From Yoonia ponticola (GTDB lineage: Bacteria; Pseudomonadota; Alphaproteobacteria; Rhodobacterales; Rhodobacteraceae), in the NCBI RefSeq assembly GCF_014199395.1, contig NZ_JACIJM010000009.1, positions 62,001-126,000 of the forward strand: a stretch of DNA of 64,000 nucleotides. Direction: 5' to 3'. Below, in pieces: positions 56,990-64,000 of this stretch. The position numbers and the translations under genes are program-made. Each line of letters begins with the position of its first letter. Positions within the stretch are counted from its first letter, which is position 1. The notes under the pieces are model-generated. The model searched no databases. It saw nothing but the letters and a program-made list of their open reading frames with translations, and was not told the origin of the DNA.

Positions 56990-58144
56990 TTAACCGCGGG
57001 CGTCCATTGCCGCTGCAAACCGTTCAAACAGGTAGTAGCTGTCTTGCGGTCCGGGGCTGGCTTCTGGGTGGTATTGCACTGAAAACACGGGCTTGTCTTT
57101 TACCCGCAGACCGCAATTGGACCCGTCGAACAGCGACACATGCGTCTCGGTCACACCTTCAGGCAGGGTTTGCGTATCAACCGCAAAGCCGTGGTTCATT
57201 GATGTGATCTCGACTTTGCCAGTCTCGTAGTCCTTCACAGGGTGGTTCGCGCCGTGGTGGCCGTGGTTCATTTTGATGGTTTTAGCACCCAAAGCGAGCG
57301 CAAGCATCTGATGTCCAAGGCAAATCCCGAACACAGGAATGTCTGTTGCCAGTACACCTTTGATCATCGGCACGGCATAAACGCCTGTCGCTGCTGGATC
57401 GCCTGGACCGTTGGACAAGAACACGCCGTCTGGGTTTAATGCCAAAACATCTTCAGCGGTGGCGGACGCAGGTAGAACTGTCACGTCACAGCCAGCGGAT
57501 GCAAGGCAGCGCAGGATGTTGCGTTTTGCGCCGTAATCGATTGCCACGACTTTGTGCTTTGCGTCTTTTTGTTCGCTATAGCCTTCGGGCCATGCCCACC
57601 GCATTTCGTTCCAATGATAGGATTGTGCGCAGGTGACTTCTTTCGCCAGATCCAGCCCTTCGAGACCCGAAAAACCACGGGCGGCGGCGACAAGCGCTTC
57701 GATATCAAAGTTACCTTCGGGATCGTGCGCGAGCGCCACATGCGGCGCACCTTGCTGGCGGATCGCGCGGGTCAAACGGCGCGTATCAACGCCGCCCATG
57801 CCGATCCGACCACGGCGTTCGAGCCACGCTGTTAACTCTTCGGTTGAGCGCCAGTTTGATGCGTTTGTCGGGTCCCATTTGACGATCATGCCTTCGGCGA
57901 CCGGATCGGATGTTTCGTCGTCTTCGGGTGTGACACCAGTGTTACCGATATGCGGGAAGGTGAATGTCACCACTTGGCCCGCATAAGACGGGTCTGTCAT
58001 AATTTCTTGGTAGCCGGTCATTGCGGTGTTGAAACACAGCTCTGCGGTGGTCTGGCCGGTGGCACCAAACCCGTGTCCGTAGAACAATGTGCCATCAGCA
58101 AGAGCAAGGCAGGCGGTTGGTTTTGGGGTCAGTTGGTCGGACAT
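56990..58144 (-). CDS. carA: Carbamoyl-phosphate synthase small subunit
   Basis: The 384-residue glutaminase subunit releases ammonia from glutamine for carbamoyl phosphate synthesis (arginine and pyrimidines). The small-subunit N-terminal domain ends near residue 180; the class I amidotransferase domain has the nucleophile in FGICLGHQ (Cys) and the HPEASPGP His/Glu pair. The ATG at 58144 is preceded by AAAGGA. The partner carB is not in this window, which is common for car genes in this group. Confidence 0.97.
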   Translation of the reverse strand: MSDQLTPKPTACLALADGTLFYGHGFGATGQTTAELCFNTAMTGYQEIMTDPSYAGQVVTFTFPHIGNTGVTPEDDETSDPVAEGMIVKWDPTNASNWRSTEELTAWLERRGRIGMGGVDTRRLTRAIRQQGAPHVALAHDPEGNFDIEALVAAARGFSGLEGLDLAKEVTCAQSYHWNEMRWAWPEGYSEQKDAKHKVVAIDYGAKRNILRCLASAGCDVTVLPASATAEDVLALNPDGVFLSNGPGDPAATGVYAVPMIKGVLATDIPVFGICLGHQMLALALGAKTIKMNHGHHGANHPVKDYETGKVEITSMNHGFAVDTQTLPEGVTETHVSLFDGSNCGLRVKDKPVFSVQYHPEASPGPQDSYYLFERFAAAMDARG

Positions 58145-58340
58145 GGGCAGATCCTTTTGAGGGGGCGGCATCCCCCGATTGGCGGCAAATTGTGCTGGAC
58201 TTACGGTCTGGCGTCCGTGGGGTCAAGGTCAGAACCGCGCCTTGCAAACAAGGCGATCACGTCGCGGCAGTCTGCTTGTCATGACTGCAAATGCAGCGTA
58301 ACCTGCACGTTCGTCTAACGGTACATGAACGGGAGTTATC

Positions 58341-58802
58341 ATGGACATGCGTACACGGGTCGCAACAGCCCTGAAAGAAGCAATGAAAGCGAAAGATGCA
58401 GAGCGTCTGTCGACATTGCGTTTGATCAATGCTGCGATCAAAGACCGGGATATCGCATTGCGCGGCACCGAGGACGAAGCAAAAGGCTGTGGCGACACAG
58501 ACGTGCTTGGTATCTTGGGGCGGATGGTCAAACAACGCCAAGAAAGCGCACGCGCCTATGAAGAGGGCGGGCGGCTTGAACTGGCTGAGAAAGAATTGGG
58601 CGAGATCAAAGTCATCGAAGACTTCTTGCCAAAACAACTGAGCGAAGACGAATCCGCGGCTGCCGTGGATGCCGCCATTGCCGAAGTGGGTGCGACGAGC
58701 ATTCGCGACATGGGCAAGGTCATGGGCATTCTCAAAGGCAAATACACCGGACAGATGGATTTCGGTAAAGTTGGACCGCTGGTCAAAGACCGGTTGGGTT
58801 AA
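58341..58802 (+). CDS. GatB/YqeY domain protein
   Basis: A 153-residue protein corresponding to the YqeY family, related to the tail domain of the amidotransferase GatB. It opens MRTRVATALKEAMKAKD and contains IEDFLPKQLSEDE and MGKVMGILKGKYTGQMDFGKVGPLV, both family hallmarks. Its role, possibly in tRNA-dependent amidation or tRNA binding, is not established. It is divergent from carA and has GGGAG as ribosome site. A strong terminator follows. Confidence 0.92.
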   Translation: MDMRTRVATALKEAMKAKDAERLSTLRLINAAIKDRDIALRGTEDEAKGCGDTDVLGILGRMVKQRQESARAYEEGGRLELAEKELGEIKVIEDFLPKQLSEDESAAAVDAAIAEVGATSIRDMGKVMGILKGKYTGQMDFGKVGPLVKDRLG

Positions 58803-58809
58803 GCTATCG

Positions 58810-58847
58810 GGTCAAAGCGGGCGCTCATGTTTGCTTTGACCTTTTTT
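58810..58847 (+). terminator. Intrinsic terminator of the yqeY-like gene
   Basis: GGTCAAAGC (58810-58818) pairs with GCTTTGACC (58833-58841) and is followed by TTTTTT. Its T-run touches the stop codon of the convergent DUF2244 gene. Confidence 0.88.
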
Positions 58848-59337
58848 ATGTGGCTTTGAGTGCGCGTTTTAGATCGTCATACAGTTCCAAACGTTCGCGT
58901 TCATCCAAAAAACTGCCGATTTCAACTTCGCGTGGCCCGCCGCGCATGGTGATGTAATTTGGGACCGGACCGCCTGTGGGATACAGGTGGACTGTGATCC
59001 AATAGCGGTTCGCCTCCCATGTTTGGTGTGATTTATCAGCGTTTTGGCGCATCAAGTTGGCGATATCACCTTTGACCGTTAGCACTTCTAAAACTTCACC
59101 GCGTTTATAGCTGACGTTGAGCGCGAACCAAATGCCCCACAATGCCAAGCCGAAAAACGGCAGCAATCCCCATAGTACCGCTGAACCGATCACCGCGAGC
59201 AAGGGCAGGGCGAACATCACGATTGTTCCACCGACAAAGATCACAAAATCTTTGCGGAGTAGGGACCGATAGGGCCACAGGCTGAGGCTCCAATCAGGTG
59301 ATTTGTGCGGCGGCGGTGATGACCATTCGTAAGGCAT
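58846..59337 (-). CDS. DUF2244 membrane protein
   Basis: A 163-residue protein with two adjacent TM helices (about 31-72, including FVGGTIVMFALPLLAVIG and FFGLALWGIWFALNV) followed by a soluble domain with ANRYWITVHLY. This matches DUF2244, a family often encoded near cytochrome oxidase genes, as here (ctaD 2 kb away). Function is unknown. Confidence 0.87.
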   Translation of the reverse strand: MPYEWSSPPPHKSPDWSLSLWPYRSLLRKDFVIFVGGTIVMFALPLLAVIGSAVLWGLLPFFGLALWGIWFALNVSYKRGEVLEVLTVKGDIANLMRQNADKSHQTWEANRYWITVHLYPTGGPVPNYITMRGGPREVEIGSFLDERERLELYDDLKRALKAT

Positions 59338-59532
59338 GGTGGAAAACTAGCGCAGGCGAGGGGCGGGGAAAATATGATTTTTGCAGGACGGGTGTGGCTA
59401 TTTGTCATGTGCATCCGGGCTGCGTGGTCAGGACACACATCTGTGAACGCGGAACCCGTGAAACGGCTCTAGCCATTTGGTTGCGGGCATGGAAAGTATA
59501 GGAAAATTCATCTTTTCGCAAAGGGTCACATC

Positions 59533-60564
59533 ATGTCTCAATCATCTACTGAAAACCGTCGCATCGTCTTGGCCGAACGTCCGCAAGGTCTGCCGAATGA
59601 CAGCACATTGCGCTTGGAAACCAGCGATATCCCGACAGCGGGCGATGGCGAAATGTTGTTGCGTACCAAATTCTTATCGCTCGATCCTTATATGCGTGGC
59701 CGTATGAATGACGCAAAATCCTATGCGACACCTGTCGAGATTGGCGGCGTGATGACGGGCCAAGTTGTGGCGGAAGTCGTGACATCGAATCTCGAAGGTT
59801 TCACCGAAGGCGATCTGGTTTTGGCTGGCTCTGGCTGGCAGGATTATGCGGTCTCTGACGGCACAAAGATCATTAACCTTGGTAAAGACCCTGCGAACCC
59901 GTCTTGGGCGCTGGGGATTTTGGGGATGCCGGGCTACACCGCTTATGCTGGTTTGCTGCGCATTGGTGATCCGAAACCGGGCGAGACTGTTGTCGTCGCT
60001 GCGGCTTCCGGCCCAGTTGGTGCGACTGTCGGGCAGATTGCCAAGATCAAAGGATGCCGCATTGTCGGTATCGCCGGTGGTGCTGAGAAATGCGCGCATG
60101 TCGTTGATAACCTTGGGTTTGATGCTTGTATCGATCACAAGGCGGATGACTTTGCAGAACAGCTAGCCGCTGCTTGTCCTGATGGGATCGACGTCTATTT
60201 CGAAAATGTCGGTGGCAAAGTTCTGTATGGCGTGCTGCCATTGTTGAACCCGTTTGCGCGGATGCCTGTGTGTGGTGTGGTGTCATGGTACAACATGCCA
60301 AACTTGCCAGAAGGCCCTGATATGGGTCCTGTTATCATGGGCACGCTGCTGCGTCAGAAGGTCAAAGTCGAAGGGTTCATTATCTTCGATAGCTTCCCTG
60401 CCAGCGTTTACGACGACTTCCGCCGCGATATGACCGAATGGCTGAAGGACGGAAAAGTGCAGTATAAAGAGCAGATTGTGGACGGTTTTGAAAACGCACC
60501 GGCGGCGCTGAATGATGTGCTGCTAGGGCGCAGCTTTGGCAAGGTTGTTGTTAAGGTTGATTAA
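59533..60564 (+). CDS. NADP-dependent MDR oxidoreductase (CurA/leukotriene-B4-dehydrogenase-like)
   Basis: The 343-residue protein is a zinc-independent medium-chain reductase with the N-terminal LSLDPYMRGRM motif of the PTGR/CurA/YncB group and the NADP-binding AASGPVGATVGQIAKI (about 155-170). Such enzymes reduce alpha,beta-unsaturated carbonyls and quinones. It has AAAGGG upstream of its ATG and stands alone. Confidence 0.9.
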   Translation: MSQSSTENRRIVLAERPQGLPNDSTLRLETSDIPTAGDGEMLLRTKFLSLDPYMRGRMNDAKSYATPVEIGGVMTGQVVAEVVTSNLEGFTEGDLVLAGSGWQDYAVSDGTKIINLGKDPANPSWALGILGMPGYTAYAGLLRIGDPKPGETVVVAAASGPVGATVGQIAKIKGCRIVGIAGGAEKCAHVVDNLGFDACIDHKADDFAEQLAAACPDGIDVYFENVGGKVLYGVLPLLNPFARMPVCGVVSWYNMPNLPEGPDMGPVIMGTLLRQKVKVEGFIIFDSFPASVYDDFRRDMTEWLKDGKVQYKEQIVDGFENAPAALNDVLLGRSFGKVVVKVD

Positions 60565-60620
60565 TACCGTCGAACGCAGCCTCTTGTCCTGATGGGCAGG
60601 GGCTGCGTGATATGCACGAA

Positions 60621-61028
60621 CTAACCCGCCAAATTGGGAACATCCCCCGGTTTGGCGGTATAGGTTTCCAGCCCGAACTTTAGACCTTGGCCAATCCTAT
60701 GGGCCAGCGCAGACCAGCTTTGCGCGGTGTCGTGGGGCAATTTTTCGGTCAGTACACTATCAAACAGCGGTAGCCAGATTGCGAAATGCGCAGGTTTGAC
60801 GTTGCCCGCATCCATATGCGCCTGCATCGGATTGCCGTTGTAAGACCGTTCATGCAGCAGGGCGTTGCACCAAAACCCCATGATTTTGGTCTCGTGCTGC
60901 GGCCAGTTATCCACATGCGCCGCAAAGATGGGTCCCAAATCAGTGTCCTTGCGCACGCGGCTGTAGAATGTCGCCACCACATCGGCAATCTGGTCACGTG
61001 TGATCGGGAACCGTGGTGGAATACTCAT
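60621..61028 (-). CDS. Group III truncated haemoglobin
   Basis: A 135-residue haem protein. Family motifs are FYSRVRKDTDLGPIF, WPQHETKIMGFWCNALL, and KPAHFAIWLPLF, which supplies the probable proximal His81. Group III truncated globins bind oxygen or NO; their role in Rhodobacteraceae is not established. It is divergent from ctaD across 282 bp. Confidence 0.92.
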   Translation of the reverse strand: MSIPPRFPITRDQIADVVATFYSRVRKDTDLGPIFAAHVDNWPQHETKIMGFWCNALLHERSYNGNPMQAHMDAGNVKPAHFAIWLPLFDSVLTEKLPHDTAQSWSALAHRIGQGLKFGLETYTAKPGDVPNLAG

Positions 61029-61310
61029 GTGCTGCGCCTTGTGACCTGTATTTCAGATATGCGTTAACATGATCCTAAAGGCGTCCGTTGAAAATGTGCA
61101 TTATGTCGCAACACTGGCAGGGCGTTGATCCCGAAATCTGACGCCGCGGCGATGTAAGTCCATTTTTAACGGTCCTGCGCCAATTTAACCCAGTTGTTTG
61201 CGGCCATCCTTTATTGCCCCTTAACGTACAACGCATTAGAACAGCACCAAATCCAAGGCCGTATTGCGACTCGCGGGATTGGGCACAGATAGAAAATCGA
61301 GGAGAGCCAC

Positions 61311-62984
61311 ATGGCAGACGCCGCCATCCACGGCCATGAACACGAAGACAACCGGAGTTTCTTTACCCGGTGGTTCATGTCTACAAACCACAAAGATATC
61401 GGTATCTTGTACCTGTTTGTTGCAGGTGCATTGGGTTTCGTGTCCGTATTGTTCACCGTCTACATGCGCCTCGAGCTGATGAATCCGGGCGTGCAATATA
61501 TGTGCCTCGAAGGGGCACGATTTATTGCAGACTCGGCGTCTGAATGTACGCCAAACGGTCACCTTTGGAACGTGATGATCACGTATCACGGCGTTCTGAT
61601 GATGTTCTTCGTGGTTATTCCGGCCCTGTTCGGTGGTTTCGGTAACTACTTTATGCCACTGCAGATCGGTGCGCCTGACATGGCGTTCCCACGTATGAAC
61701 AACCTGTCTTTCTGGATGTTTGTTGCTGGTGCGTCCTTGGGTGTGGCATCTTTGCTGGCACCTGGTGGTAACGGTCAGCTTGGGTCTGGCGTTGGTTGGG
61801 TTCTGTACCCGCCGCTGTCCACCAACGAGGCCGGCATGTCGATGGACCTCGCGATCTTTGGTGTTCACCTGTCGGGTGCATCGTCGATCTTGGGTGCGAT
61901 CAACATGATCACAACCTTCCTCAACATGCGCGCGCCGGGCATGACACTGCACAAAGTGCCGTTGTTTGCATGGTCGATCTTCGTCACGGCATGGTTAATT
62001 CTTCTGGCGCTTCCTGTGCTTGCTGGCGCGATCACAATGTTGCTGACAGACCGCAACTTTGACACCACGTTCTTCCAACCTGAAGGCGGCGGCGACCCGA
62101 TCTTGTATCAGCACATCTTGTGGTTCTTTGGCCACCCAGAAGTGTATATCATCATCGTTCCCGGCTTTGGTATCGTGTCACACGTCATCGCGACCTTCTC
62201 GAAGAAGCCGATCTTTGGCTACCTGCCAATGGTTTACGCGATGGTTGCCATCGGCGCGCTGGGCTTTGTTGTGTGGGCACACCACATGTACACAGTCGGC
62301 ATGTCGTTGACACAGCAGTCTTACTTCATGTTGGCCACGATGGTCATTGCGGTCCCAACAGGGGTGAAAATCTTCTCTTGGATCGCAACAATGTGGGGCG
62401 GTTCTGTCGAGTTTAAAACACCAATGATGTGGGCGCTGGGCTTCTTGTTCTTGTTCACAGTTGGTGGTGTGACTGGCATCGTGCTGTCACAGGCTGGCGT
62501 CGACCGTGCGTACCATGACACTTACTATGTGGTTGCTCACTTCCACTACGTGATGTCGCTGGGTGCTATCTTCTCGATCTTCGCGGGTATCTATTTCTAC
62601 CTGCCGAAAATGTCGGGCCGGATGTATCCTGAATGGGCGGGTCACTTGCACTTCTGGATGATGTTCATCGGTGCAAACCTGACGTTTTTCCCACAGCACT
62701 TCTTGGGCCGGAACGGGATGCCACGTCGTTACATCGACTACCCTGACGCCTTTGCATTGTGGAACTACGTATCAAGCTGGGGCGCGTTCTTGTCCTTTGC
62801 GTCATTCGTGTTCTTCATCGGCGTGTTGTTCTACACATTGTTCAAAGGCAAGCGCGTCACTGTGAACAACCCATGGAACGAATATGCGGATACACTGGAA
62901 TGGACACTGCCGTGCCCTCCACCAGAGCACACATTCGAGCAGCTGCCAAAGCAGTCTGACTGGGACAAGCAACATTCGCACTAA
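61311..62984 (+). CDS. ctaD: Cytochrome c oxidase subunit I (aa3-type)
   Basis: The 557-residue protein has 12 TM helices. Haem a ligand H93 (TYHG), the D-channel Asp123 ([11 protein letters not shown]), the CuB-tyrosine crosslink motif FGHPEVY and the haem a3 ligand region [11 protein letters not shown] are all present. It is the catalytic subunit of the aerobic terminal oxidase. The start has GGAGAG upstream. It stands alone with its own terminator; subunits II and III are not in this window, as in relatives where ctaD is separate. Confidence 0.98.
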   Translation: MADAAIHGHEHEDNRSFFTRWFMSTNHKDIGILYLFVAGALGFVSVLFTVYMRLELMNPGVQYMCLEGARFIADSASECTPNGHLWNVMITYHGVLMMFFVVIPALFGGFGNYFMPLQIGAPDMAFPRMNNLSFWMFVAGASLGVASLLAPGGNGQLGSGVGWVLYPPLSTNEAGMSMDLAIFGVHLSGASSILGAINMITTFLNMRAPGMTLHKVPLFAWSIFVTAWLILLALPVLAGAITMLLTDRNFDTTFFQPEGGGDPILYQHILWFFGHPEVYIIIVPGFGIVSHVIATFSKKPIFGYLPMVYAMVAIGALGFVVWAHHMYTVGMSLTQQSYFMLATMVIAVPTGVKIFSWIATMWGGSVEFKTPMMWALGFLFLFTVGGVTGIVLSQAGVDRAYHDTYYVVAHFHYVMSLGAIFSIFAGIYFYLPKMSGRMYPEWAGHLHFWMMFIGANLTFFPQHFLGRNGMPRRYIDYPDAFALWNYVSSWGAFLSFASFVFFIGVLFYTLFKGKRVTVNNPWNEYADTLEWTLPCPPPEHTFEQLPKQSDWDKQHSH

Positions 62985-63007
62985 GCTGCGGTTGTAGAAA
63001 TAACAGA

Positions 63008-63035
63008 GGCCCCGCCAGTGATGGTGGGGCCTTTT
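63008..63035 (+). terminator. Intrinsic terminator of ctaD
   Basis: GGCCCCGCCA-GTGA-TGGTGGGGCC (one G:U pair) followed by TTTT, 23 bp after the stop. Confidence 0.92.
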
Positions 63036-63189
63036 GCGTTGTAATAAGTGTTTCGGAAACGTGAAGGGTTTGGCGCGAAGTGTGTATGGTGGGCGCGACT
63101 GACACGTGTATTGAGAGAAGCGAACGTAACTGACTGTGTTTCGATTTGAAAAACGCACCGCCGCGCCACTTGGCGCAGGAAAGGCCCCA

Positions 63190-63669
63190 ATGACCAAGAC
63201 CAATCCGACTTTGCCACCAATGACGATCCAGACGCTTGGGCTGATGTTCATTGCTGGGTTCTTTGCGACAAACGCTTTCGACCTTTGGGGCCAGATGATT
63301 AGCCCCGCATTGGGGTTTGCGAACCTGTCACCGCATGGGCTAGCCAAAAGTCTGCTTGGAACCTTTGGTCTGCCGAATGGTGATTTCGCGGGGTATTTTG
63401 TGCACTTCTATCTGGTCGGGTTGATCGGCTACCCGATTGGCTGGTTGTTTGTCTTCCTGCCAATCTGGCAACGGGTTGTCGGTGACACCCATTGGTTCGT
63501 CCCGTCCGCGATCTACGGTTTCGGCCTGTGGGTATTCGCGATCGGCGGGATCACAGCGATCGCGGGCTTGCCATTCTTCTTGGGCTTTACCGGTATCACT
63601 TGGGTCGCCTTGGTCGGTCACGTCTTATATGGGATCGTTTTTGCCGCGGTTTTGCGTGTGATCAAGTAA
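63190..63669 (+). CDS. Conserved membrane protein, unknown function
   Basis: A 159-residue protein with four to five hydrophobic helices: about 12-30, 62-88, 105-125 and 130-155. A central GWLFVFLPIWQRVVGD segment lies in the loop. I do not recognise a named family. The ATG at 63190 is chosen for GGAAAGG upstream; the frame is open 18 codons earlier. It lies between ctaD and lipB and may have a role near respiration, but only position suggests this. Confidence 0.75.
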   Translation: MTKTNPTLPPMTIQTLGLMFIAGFFATNAFDLWGQMISPALGFANLSPHGLAKSLLGTFGLPNGDFAGYFVHFYLVGLIGYPIGWLFVFLPIWQRVVGDTHWFVPSAIYGFGLWVFAIGGITAIAGLPFFLGFTGITWVALVGHVLYGIVFAAVLRVIK

Positions 63670-63698
63670 GGGTGGTGCAGCGCGGGCAGGGCGCTATA

Positions 63699-64000
63699 TC
63701 AGCTCGTTTGCCCGAACTGGTCCGCAAAGGTGCGCTGTAGCGCCACATCCACGTCGTCCATCGTCACAGGCAGCCCCAGATCGACCAGTGACGTGACGCC
63801 GTGATCGGTAATGCCGCAAGGCACGATACCGCTGAAATGTTCTAGGTCTGGTTCCACGTTGATCGACAACCCGTGAAAACTGACCCATTTGCGCAGACGT
63901 ATCCCGAGGGCTGCGATCTTGTCTTCGGCCACAGTGCCGTCCGGCATCAACGGCTTTTCAGGGCGGGGCACCCAGACACCCACACGCCCGTCGCGGATTT
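63699..64000 (-). CDS. lipB: Octanoyltransferase LipB (partial, 3' end)
   Basis: Only the C-terminal half or so is in the window; the gene continues past the right edge. Residues visible include IGVWV-like [10 protein letters not shown], the catalytic lysine in [30 protein letters not shown] and the catalytic cysteine in IVPCGI. LipB moves octanoyl from ACP to lipoate-dependent enzyme domains. It converges with the small membrane protein gene. Confidence 0.95.
   Translation of the reverse strand, partial: IRDGRVGVWVPRPEKPLMPDGTVAEDKIAALGIRLRKWVSFHGLSINVEPDLEHFSGIVPCGITDHGVTSLVDLGLPVTMDDVDVALQRTFADQFGQTS

Overview
The window is a gene-dense stretch of a bacterial chromosome. It carries no mobile elements, phage genes, CRISPR array or rRNA. 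Gene content and order point to the Alphaproteobacteria, family Rhodobacteraceae (Roseobacter group): ATP-dependent O-succinylhomoserine-type methionine synthesis (metZ) under a SAM-II riboswitch, the FolE2 pathway, a NuoE/NuoF-fused formate dehydrogenase beta subunit, an HlyU-like gene behind rpoD, group III truncated haemoglobin, DUF2244, aa3 oxidase and capsule Kdo-transferases. The assignment rests on recalled family knowledge and was not tested by a search. Base composition looks moderately GC-rich and even throughout, with no obvious foreign island.

Layout. 1-5.5 kb: tRNA-Glu(UUC), then recJ, glpX, hom and a small lipoprotein on the minus strand, and a TetR regulator. 5.7-8.8 kb: a membrane protein and a three-gene Tad/Flp pilus operon (TadG-like vWA protein plus two TadE-like proteins). 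9.2-15.4 kb: dnaG, rpoD, an HlyU-like gene, nrdR and ribD. 15.4-20.0 kb: a minus-strand capsule cassette (kpsS, a Wza-like export lipoprotein, kpsC) lying between ribD and ribE. 20.2-27.8 kb: ribE, ftsY, a formate dehydrogenase beta subunit, an AlkB-like hydroxylase, a DMT permease, YciB/IspZ and a PilZ protein. 28-34.5 kb: a TbpB-like lipoprotein, SAM-II riboswitch-metZ, folE2, trkH and a ThDP decarboxylase.

34.5-47.8 kb: a SPOR/peptidoglycan-binding pseudoprotease, the glyQ-membrane protein-glyS operon, a PPDK-like protein, a SleB hydrolase, the folB-folP-glmM operon and a DMT permease. 48-56.9 kb: a predicted serine hydrolase of unknown role, ilvC, a coupled pair of Lrp regulators, a diguanylate cyclase, a class V aminotransferase, a UbiH-family hydroxylase, a GntR regulator and a large GT2 with a GspE-N-like front domain. 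57-64 kb: carA, a GatB/YqeY protein, DUF2244, an MDR oxidoreductase, truncated haemoglobin, ctaD, a membrane protein and the 3' part of lipB.

Most of this is core metabolism and information processing. The points that most deserve a second look are: the four CGAATCA (GANTC) sites packed in front of rpoD; a trypsin-fold protein that has lost all three catalytic residues; a PPDK homologue whose ATP-grasp half looks dead while its PEP half is intact; an uncharacterised Ser-Asp-His hydrolase; the unassigned second domain fused to FolB; the SAM-II riboswitch with its attenuator; and a perfect ten-copy hexanucleotide repeat inside ftsY. I did not find a clearly new multi-gene system.
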